Positions 15,924-21,345 of a stretch of 21,345 bases of DNA are shown here, piece by piece; the first letter of the stretch is position 1, and the number at the start of each line of letters is the position of its first letter. This DNA is from CAYJWS01 sp964373925 (GTDB taxonomy: Bacteria; Patescibacteriota; Patescibacteriia; Buchananbacterales; GWA2-38-13). The position numbers and the translations under genes are program-made. The DNA is taken from positions 1 to 21,345 of the forward strand of contig CAYJWS010000014.1 in the NCBI GenBank assembly GCA_964373925.1. Direction: 5' to 3'. The notes under the pieces are model-generated. The model did not search any database, was not told the DNA's origin, and saw only the letters and a list, made by a program, of their open reading frames with translations.

Positions 15924-16818
15924 GTCTGGGTTTATGAAAAGGAATGTTTTTAAAGTCAATAGAAGGAAAAACATCTAGAAAACTCTCTGGGGTTGCATTG
16001 TAAATTGTAATCCCCGGATGCATTTTTTCTACCTTTCTTTTAAAAAGGCGGTAATTTTTAAACAATTGTTTTATATTCGCTACTTGTTTTTCATACGATA
16101 GATTCATATCTCTTTCGGTAGCATATCGTTTAACCACCTCGGCATTTGATGTATCTATGTTTTCTCTTTCGTCTTCATAAGAATGTTTGTAGGTGAGAGA
16201 ATTTTTTAAGCCTATTGTCGTGCTTAAAAAATTATGCTCAACACCCAAAAGATATAATTCATTAAAGCCCATATAGGCAGATATCAAAAGACACATAAGT
16301 ATGGAGTTTTTTGGCCACGGGACTACCTTATCAATATCGATCTGAAACTGAAATTTATCGCTCATAACCCCTTGCATCGCAATGTAAAAAATTTTATGTT
16401 TTAAAAAAAGATTTCTTTCTTCTATAAATTCTTTTGCAAATATGTTAATAAAAATATTGGTATCAGGTAGCAGCGTGGTAGATTTTCCAATGAATTTTTT
16501 CGTGTTAAAATGATCTTCACCTTGCGTAAAATACGCGGTGTCTATGAGTACATGATTTTTAGGGTGAAGCGCTTGATACTGTGGATGATCATCAAAATTG
16601 TTTACGAAAAATGTTTCCTCATCTTTCAGCAGAGATAAATCAATGTGTTTCAGCGACGGGCCTCCTCCTATAATAAAACATCGTTTTCCTTTTTTAGTAT
16701 TTTTTAAAGAAATATTTTTTTGCAAAATTTTTCTATACTTAATATTATACATTTTTGGCAAAAGATAATGCTGATAATAATAATCGCCGGCGTAGTTTAT
16801 TATTTTGAGTGGATTCAT
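15910..16818 (-). CDS. DUF115/GT42-like protein, candidate nonulosonic-acid transferase
   Basis: This 302-residue protein has CFIIGGGPSLKHIDLSLL (47-64), the nucleotide-binding start shared by DUF115/MAF proteins and by GT42 sialyltransferases. FFVNNFDDHPQY (70-81) follows at the place where CstII-type enzymes bind the donor. MCLLISAYMGFNELYLLGVE (175-194) matches the second conserved block of both groups, and TIYNATPESFLDVFP (271-285) matches the usual C-terminal end of DUF115 proteins. His212 in TYKHSYEDE (209-217) is a possible counterpart of the GT42 catalytic His, but that alignment is uncertain. Its place in the same operon as neuB, neuC and neuA supports a role in transferring the CMP-activated sugar. 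It could also be annotated as MptE-like, which I think less likely here. Confidence 0.68.
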   Translation of the reverse strand: MNPLKIINYAGDYYYQHYLLPKMYNIKYRKILQKNISLKNTKKGKRCFIIGGGPSLKHIDLSLLKDEETFFVNNFDDHPQYQALHPKNHVLIDTAYFTQGEDHFNTKKFIGKSTTLLPDTNIFINIFAKEFIEERNLFLKHKIFYIAMQGVMSDKFQFQIDIDKVVPWPKNSILMCLLISAYMGFNELYLLGVEHNFLSTTIGLKNSLTYKHSYEDERENIDTSNAEVVKRYATERDMNLSYEKQVANIKQLFKNYRLFKRKVEKMHPGITIYNATPESFLDVFPSIDFKNIPFHKPRHEKT

Positions 16819-16822
16819 ACGA

Positions 16823-17782
16823 TTATATATTTTTTGTAACTTTATTTATTCGTTCATACCATTGAAGCATGTCTACCTGGTCAAATATGGTTGGAAGATT
16901 TTCTTTGTTTCTTAGAAAAGATGCAACTTGCCGATATAAACCGGGTTTGAATTTTTGATCAAGACTATCATCAATGATAATCTTCTTAACGTCAATACTG
17001 CCCAAGTCTATGGAATAGAGTTCTTCTAGTGGTTTTAACATAAGCCTTCGCTTTGGAGTCATAATTTCAACACTCCAGCGCCCGGCGGATTCCCAATTTG
17101 CATGATAAGAAAAGAGAGCGTTTCTTTCAGTTATACCTGCTCCTGAATACACTGATGCATGACGATGCCAGTCTACTCCACGCGTTGCATACGTGGATAT
17201 TTTTTTCGGCTTACCACCCAAAAAAAATGCCAGATCAATAACATGTGTAGAATTTGCTAAAAACCATTCTTGCGTTTCCCCGGATATTTTTTTTGTTTCA
17301 GGAATTTTATGCCCCCATTCTGTAAATTCAAAAATAAATGAAAGTATTCCTCCGTCTTTATGAATTATTTTCTGGGCAACGCGCATGGATTCATAAAAGC
17401 GCCTATTATATGCAATGTATACTTTCGTGGAATATTTTTTTGCTGCTTCGGCTACATGGCGTATATCATCCGCATTATATCCTCCCGGTTTTTCAAGGAG
17501 TATTGATGGTATGCCGCTTATTATAAGATCCACTGCGATTGCGCCGAGTTCCTTTTCATTTACGCATACTACGGCTTTTTTAGGAAGCGTGTGCGAATTG
17601 TTTTTAAGCCATTGTTTTATTCCTCCGGTTTGCGCAGGTATTCCAGTTTTTTTTTCAAACTCTCGAGCAGAGTCTTGATTGCGACCAACAACTATCATTT
17701 CCATTCCCATGTCTTTAAACACCTTGGCGTATTCTTGCGCCATGGGTCCTGCTCCTACAATGAGAATTGCATTATCATTCAT
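16823..17782 (-). CDS. Gfo/Idh/MocA-family NAD(P)-dependent oxidoreductase
   Basis: This 319-residue protein has the N-terminal Rossmann signature ILIVGAGPMAQEYA (6-19) and the family catalytic motif LLEKPGGYN (95-103) with Lys98. AYNRRFYESMR (124-134) and NSTHVIDLAFFLGG (177-190), with His180 and Asp183, supply the other active-site residues. The C-terminal part is the alpha/beta substrate domain. The enzyme oxidises or reduces a sugar or sugar-nucleotide using NAD(P). The product is not known. Placed after neuB-neuC-neuA and next to a second member of the same family, it may modify a nonulosonic acid or its precursor. It is 6 nt after the upstream oxidoreductase and 4 nt before the transferase candidate. 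Confidence 0.9.
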   Translation of the reverse strand: MNDNAILIVGAGPMAQEYAKVFKDMGMEMIVVGRNQDSAREFEKKTGIPAQTGGIKQWLKNNSHTLPKKAVVCVNEKELGAIAVDLIISGIPSILLEKPGGYNADDIRHVAEAAKKYSTKVYIAYNRRFYESMRVAQKIIHKDGGILSFIFEFTEWGHKIPETKKISGETQEWFLANSTHVIDLAFFLGGKPKKISTYATRGVDWHRHASVYSGAGITERNALFSYHANWESAGRWSVEIMTPKRRLMLKPLEELYSIDLGSIDVKKIIIDDSLDQKFKPGLYRQVASFLRNKENLPTIFDQVDMLQWYERINKVTKNI

Positions 17783-17788
17783 AATAAT

Positions 17789-18766
17789 TTAGGTAAATGG
17801 ATAATAAGAATATTTTTTTCTTGAGTTTTTGTTGAGATGTTTTTTTAGTGATTCTAAATAAATAAGATGGATTTTTGCCGACTCTTGAAATGAAGCGAGT
17901 CCGCATTTTCCATTATTCAGTATGTCTTCAACAAGCGATTGAGTGAGCACGCTTTGATATGGGAAAGGAACATGTATTTTTTTCCATTTCCACGAGTTTT
18001 TTTCCTCTGAAATAAACATGGTTTCTTGCGCCTCTACTATGCTCGCCCTAATATTGTTATTTGATATCTGTATTGCAATTGGAGCGGAGCCACCTGTATA
18101 CGATGTAAAAATTCCCAAGCTTCCATTATTGAATTTGACCATAAGTGTTCCATCATATTCTAAAAATCCTTTGCGCTTGCTCTGATATGGTTTTTTTTCA
18201 AGCCTGGTTGTATCCATGGAATACTTTTGAGATCCGCATAAATAAGCCAAGTGATCAATATAGTGTATTACATTCGTGATTAGGCCAAAAGCTCTTCCCG
18301 AAACATGATAAAAAATTTTTTTATCTTTTATTTTATTTCTTAGTATTTCATAATGAGGCACCATGCGCATGGAGCAGTTTACATATGCTTTCGTTTTTGT
18401 TTTTTTTATAATTTTTTGCATTGCGTAAAAATCTCGTTTTTTATGGAAAAGGAGCTTTTCTAAGATAAGAAATCGGACTTTGCAAGATCGAAGAAGCATT
18501 TCCGTCATGCTTTTTCTTACAATTGAGCTTGTGGCAATAATTGCAATGTCAATCTGAGATTTTTCAATGGAAAAGAAATCGGTTGTATAATACACGGATT
18601 TTTTATAGCTATTACCTACAACAGAATCAAATCGTTTTTGTGCGTGAATAAGCGATGAGAGCGATGGATCATAAACAGTGATTTCGAGGGGATAGCGGAC
18701 TTTTTTTAATGCCTGAAGATGACGTGATCCAATCTGTCCGGCACCGATTATTAAGATTCGTTTCAT
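17789..18766 (-). CDS. Gfo/Idh/MocA-family oxidoreductase (EKL variant)
   Basis: I choose the ATG at 18766 (325 residues, beginning MKRILIIGAGQIGSRHLQAL), which lies 1 nt after the neuA stop. The longer frame from 18826 would run 20 residues back into neuA. The Rossmann motif is GAGQIGSRH (8-16). The usual EKP catalytic motif is present as LEKLLF (102-107), with Lys104 kept but Pro replaced by Leu. NVIHYIDHLAYLCG (165-178) holds His168, Asp171 and His172. The substrate is unknown. It is only distantly similar to the neighbour at 16823-17782, so the two are probably different steps or a pair rather than a recent duplication. Their role in the nonulosonic-acid operon is inference. Confidence 0.85.
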   Translation of the reverse strand: MKRILIIGAGQIGSRHLQALKKVRYPLEITVYDPSLSSLIHAQKRFDSVVGNSYKKSVYYTTDFFSIEKSQIDIAIIATSSIVRKSMTEMLLRSCKVRFLILEKLLFHKKRDFYAMQKIIKKTKTKAYVNCSMRMVPHYEILRNKIKDKKIFYHVSGRAFGLITNVIHYIDHLAYLCGSQKYSMDTTRLEKKPYQSKRKGFLEYDGTLMVKFNNGSLGIFTSYTGGSAPIAIQISNNNIRASIVEAQETMFISEEKNSWKWKKIHVPFPYQSVLTQSLVEDILNNGKCGLASFQESAKIHLIYLESLKKHLNKNSRKKYSYYPFT

Positions 18767-18767
18767 A

Positions 18768-19451
18768 CTATTGTTCTTCAAAAAATGAATTAAGTTTTTT
18801 AATGTCTTTAAGCGTGTCCACGTCAATGCTATGCTCTTGCGACATTATATACGGAATGGTTTTATCGGAGAAAAGCCGGTGAGTTTTTAAAAATTCTTCT
18901 CTCCTAATAATATAAATTGCGCCGTTTGGCATGAATACCGAAGGAAGCTCTTGCCTATTTTTAAAAGGAAAATCAGGCTTAACCGATGCTTTGAGATAGC
19001 CATTATCATCAATAAATGTTTTGAGGTATTTTTTTTCGATTTCAAATACGCTATTAAGCGCGTTTGCTTTTTTTTGTAAAAAGAGTTCGTACGCTTCGTC
19101 AATATGGTGTTCGTTTCTTAATGGGGAAGTGGGCTGAAGATAGATGAGCGTTTCAGGCACGTAATCATAGATATTTTGCATATATTCAAGAACATGCGGT
19201 ATAAGAGGCTCTGGAGGCGCTGTGTCGGTCGCGAGGCTATCAGGCCTTTTAACGGGTATTGCTCCAAATGCTTTCGCGACATCTAAAATATCGTCGTTGT
19301 CGGATGAAACAACTATTTTTGTTATATATCGGGAGTTTTTCGCGGCTTCTATTGTCCAGGCAATAAGCGGTTTTCCGCCCACGGGATAAATATTTTTTTT
19401 AGGGATTCCCTTGGACCCGCCTCGCGCGGGGATAATGGCGAGAATACTCAT
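18768..19451 (-). CDS. neuA: CMP-nonulosonic acid (acylneuraminate) cytidylyltransferase
   Basis: This 227-residue enzyme has the nucleotide-binding signature IIPARGGSKGIPKKNI (6-21), VVSSDNDDI (47-55), LIYLQPTSPLR (102-112), FMPNGAIYI (173-181) and HSIDVDTLKD (207-216), with Asp210 and Asp212 as likely metal ligands. These are the conserved blocks of NeuA/LegF/PseF. It activates a nonulosonic acid with CTP in the cytoplasm, giving the CMP-sugar donor. Sequence alone does not tell sialic from legionaminic acid, so neuA is used in the broad sense. It begins in a 4-nt ATGA overlap with neuC and ends 1 nt before an oxidoreductase, so the three are probably translated together. Confidence 0.9.
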   Translation of the reverse strand: MSILAIIPARGGSKGIPKKNIYPVGGKPLIAWTIEAAKNSRYITKIVVSSDNDDILDVAKAFGAIPVKRPDSLATDTAPPEPLIPHVLEYMQNIYDYVPETLIYLQPTSPLRNEHHIDEAYELFLQKKANALNSVFEIEKKYLKTFIDDNGYLKASVKPDFPFKNRQELPSVFMPNGAIYIIRREEFLKTHRLFSDKTIPYIMSQEHSIDVDTLKDIKKLNSFFEEQ

Positions 19452-20611
19452 AGATTAAAATTAATATCTAAAAATTGTTTTTGTATCTTTCTTTTCCAGA
19501 TGCTTTCGTCTCTGATTATGTTATAAAATTTTTGGTGGGAAGATCCATCGCCAAATATTTTTGTCTTTTCAAAACGCAGATTATTTTCTACTACTTTTTT
19601 GATACACTGAAGAATTTCATTTTTTTCATATCCGCAATTGAATATGCTCTTGCAATTTTCATTATTCACCCTGTTGTTTTGTCTCGTGCCTATATTAATC
19701 GTAGGAATTCCATAGTAGGGAGCTTCGCGGATTCCGGCGCTGGAATTTCCGACAATGCATTGCGAGTTTTTGAGTAATGTTAAAAAATGTTCAAATCGAA
19801 TTGACGGAAATATTTTATACTTATTATTATTAAATATTTTTTGATTGTATATGTTTCGTATTATGTCTGTCCCGGGGTCATTATTCGGATAAATTATCAC
19901 GTAATTAAGGCCCGATTCCAAAATAGCACCTACAACATTATTCGTTTGAGCATACAGGGTATCTATCTCGGAGGTTACGGCATGGTAAATACATAAAGCG
20001 TATTTTTCAAAAGGGATATTGTATCGCGCCTTTGCCTCGGCGATACTTGGCAGAGATTCCGAGTTCATTATATCAAGATCTGGAGATCCTATTACAAAAA
20101 TATTGTTTATATCTTCCCCTAGCTGAATGAGTCGTTTTTTCGCCTCTTCATTAGCGACAAAATGGAGGTGTGACATTTTGCTCACAGAATGCCTGATATG
20201 CTCATCTATGGTTCCAGACACCTCTCCGCCTTCGATATGCGCAACTAAAATATTATTAAAAGATCCGACAAGCGCTCCTGCAAGAGCCTCTATTCTATCG
20301 CCATGGACAACAACCATGTCGGGTTTTATGAGCTGTATGAAGTTCCCAAAGCCCGTAAGCGTGCTGGCTAAAATATTTTGAAGAGGAGTTTGCGTTGTAT
20401 GGTTGATATATGTGTGTATATTTGGAAAACCGCATTTTAAGATCTCATCAACCGTATATCCATAATTTGCGAGCATGTGCATGCCGGTGGCAAAAATATG
20501 AATGTCAAAAAGATCCGATTCATTTAATATCGCTATAAGTGATTTTAATTTTCCAAAATCCGCGCGAGTGCCAGTTATAAAGGCTATTCTTTTTTTTGAA
20601 TTATTATTCAT
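19448..20611 (-). CDS. neuC: UDP-N-acetylglucosamine 2-epimerase (hydrolysing), NeuC/LegG type
   Basis: The preferred start is the ATG at 20611 (387 residues, beginning MNNNSKKRIAFITGTRADFG), 1 nt after the neuB stop. The frame from 20644 would overlap neuB with 11 extra residues. Conserved blocks are FITGTRADFGKLKSL (11-25), VVHGDRIEALAGAL (101-114), VAHIEGGEVSGTIDEHIRH (123-141) and FVIGSPDLDI (172-181). GNSSAGIREAPYYGIPTI near the C-terminus is the UDP-binding region. The enzyme turns UDP-GlcNAc into ManNAc, or a 2,4-diamino analogue if the pathway is legionaminic (LegG). It feeds NeuB. The 4-nt overlap with neuA and 1-nt gap to neuB mark one operon. Confidence 0.92.
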   Translation of the reverse strand: MNNNSKKRIAFITGTRADFGKLKSLIAILNESDLFDIHIFATGMHMLANYGYTVDEILKCGFPNIHTYINHTTQTPLQNILASTLTGFGNFIQLIKPDMVVVHGDRIEALAGALVGSFNNILVAHIEGGEVSGTIDEHIRHSVSKMSHLHFVANEEAKKRLIQLGEDINNIFVIGSPDLDIMNSESLPSIAEAKARYNIPFEKYALCIYHAVTSEIDTLYAQTNNVVGAILESGLNYVIIYPNNDPGTDIIRNIYNQKIFNNNKYKIFPSIRFEHFLTLLKNSQCIVGNSSAGIREAPYYGIPTINIGTRQNNRVNNENCKSIFNCGYEKNEILQCIKKVVENNLRFEKTKIFGDGSSHQKFYNIIRDESIWKRKIQKQFLDINFNL

Positions 20612-20612
20612 A

Positions 20613-21344
20613 TTATTGTATGTCTTTCCACGATATTTGGGCATTATTAGGAATATCTTTCTTGGATTTCTTTCCTAAAACTTTTTCGAAGTCAATTGCT
20701 TTTATTTCTCCCGTTCCCGGACGCTTCACCCAGATATTTTTTTTAGTAAAAGCCTCGCCGTTTTTTATGTCTTTAATGGAAACAACGCACGCATACGCGA
20801 AATCTATAGTTGGTTTTTCTTGAGGGAGAATATCTTTTTTTCCTCCCAGCGCCTTATGAATCGCGCGAGATCCGCCTATAAGATCCTTGAGTTCGTGCGG
20901 ATCAATTGATATAGAAACATCCGGGCCTGGCCAAGTTTTATCCGAAGTAAAATGCTTTTCAAGAATGGAAGCTCCAAGCGCTACTGCACCAAAGCATGTA
21001 TAGTTTCCCAGTGAGTGGTCGCTTAATCCCAGCACGGCATCCGGAAAGGCATTCTCAAACTCGTGAAGGGCGCCAAGCCGGACATTTTCATACGGCGTTG
21101 GGTACATGGATGTGCAGTGAAGCAATGCGAATGGGTTTTTATTTTTTCTAAAAATATCTACTCCTTTTTGCACCGATTGAATATCATTCATTCCGGTGCT
21201 AAGAATGATAGGCTTGCCAAACGAGGCTATATGCTCTATAAGAGGATAATTATTGCATTCGCCGGAACCTATTTTATATGCCAGCACGTTCATAGAATGC
21301 AGTCTATCGGCACCGGCGCGCGAAAAGGGCGCTGAGAGATATAA
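20613..21344 (-). CDS. neuB: N-acylneuraminate/legionaminate synthase, 5'-truncated by window edge
   Basis: The frame stays open beyond the ATG at 21293 to the window end, adding residues such as YLSAPFSRAGADRL that match NeuB. So that internal ATG is not the start, and about 100 N-terminal residues lie outside the window. The visible 243 residues hold the rest of the TIM barrel: AYKIGSGECNNYPLI, KPIILSTGMND, LLHCTSMYPTPYENVRLGAL, LGLSDHSLG, ALGASILEKHFT and GPDVSISIDPHEL. The C-terminal SAF (antifreeze-like) domain follows, with IWVKRPGTGEIKAIDFEKVL. It condenses phosphoenolpyruvate with ManNAc or a diamino analogue to form the nonulosonic acid. It precedes neuC by 1 nt and probably leads, or nearly leads, the minus-strand operon. 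Confidence 0.92.
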   Translation of the reverse strand, partial: LYLSAPFSRAGADRLHSMNVLAYKIGSGECNNYPLIEHIASFGKPIILSTGMNDIQSVQKGVDIFRKNKNPFALLHCTSMYPTPYENVRLGALHEFENAFPDAVLGLSDHSLGNYTCFGAVALGASILEKHFTSDKTWPGPDVSISIDPHELKDLIGGSRAIHKALGGKKDILPQEKPTIDFAYACVVSIKDIKNGEAFTKKNIWVKRPGTGEIKAIDFEKVLGKKSKKDIPNNAQISWKDIQ

Positions 21345-21345
21345 C

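Noticed and set aside
15924..15974. Upstream start for the minus-strand GT4
   Set aside because: The 17 extra residues are encoded within the preceding gene and do not fit the family, while MKKLNILQLG at 15923 does.
18767..18826. Upstream start for the EKL oxidoreductase
   Set aside because: It would read 60 nt back into neuA, and the Rossmann strand begins properly at the ATG at 18766.
1..21345. CRISPR arrays, tRNA genes, transposases or toxin-antitoxin pairs
   Set aside because: I saw no regular direct repeats with spacers, no cloverleaf-like sequence and no recognisable protein of these classes.

Overview
This is an AT-rich, very gene-dense window that reads as part of a large bacterial surface-glycan locus. 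The compact spacing, the lack of obvious Shine-Dalgarno sequences, the many small glycosyltransferases and methyltransferases, and the mosaic of common short intergenic repeats fit an uncultivated lineage such as Patescibacteria/CPR (Parcubacteria-like) or another environmental phylum. That placement is inference: no rRNA or other marker gene is present. I see no tRNA, CRISPR array, transposase or phage gene.

Layout. Two convergent gene trains meet at about 13.56-13.89 kb. The plus-strand train runs from before base 1 to 13558. It holds a 5'-truncated GT4-like glycosyltransferase, a second GT4, a GT2 (dolichol-phosphate-mannose-synthase-like), a methyltransferase, an extended SDR epimerase/dehydratase homologue with an altered catalytic dyad, a DegT-type PLP aminotransferase and another methyltransferase. 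Then come a VTC (polyphosphate polymerase-like) protein, a DUF4956 membrane protein, a GT-C-like multi-pass membrane protein, a 927-residue membrane-anchored CotH kinase-like/beta-helix protein, and a final glycosyltransferase paralogous to the first. A 137-nt gap at 7830-7966 holds a 40-nt near-perfect hairpin.

The minus-strand train reads from beyond 21345 down to 13886. It starts with neuB (5'-truncated by the window edge), neuC and neuA, the three core enzymes for making a CMP-activated nonulosonic acid (sialic or legionaminic type). Two adjacent Gfo/Idh/MocA oxidoreductases follow, then a DUF115/GT42-like protein that is a candidate nonulosonic-acid transferase, a GT4 glycosyltransferase and a methyltransferase. 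The genes are 1-6 nt apart or overlap, so they are probably one transcript.

How they fit together. The minus-strand operon makes and probably transfers a nonulosonic acid. The first part of the plus-strand operon makes and assembles other sugars, perhaps including an amino sugar (SDR plus DegT). The VTC/DUF4956/CotH genes form a separate membrane and cell-surface module. From general knowledge these three families often travel together, and their joint function is not settled. The two trains are separated by a 327-nt convergent intergenic region with a bidirectional terminator and nested palindromic repeats.
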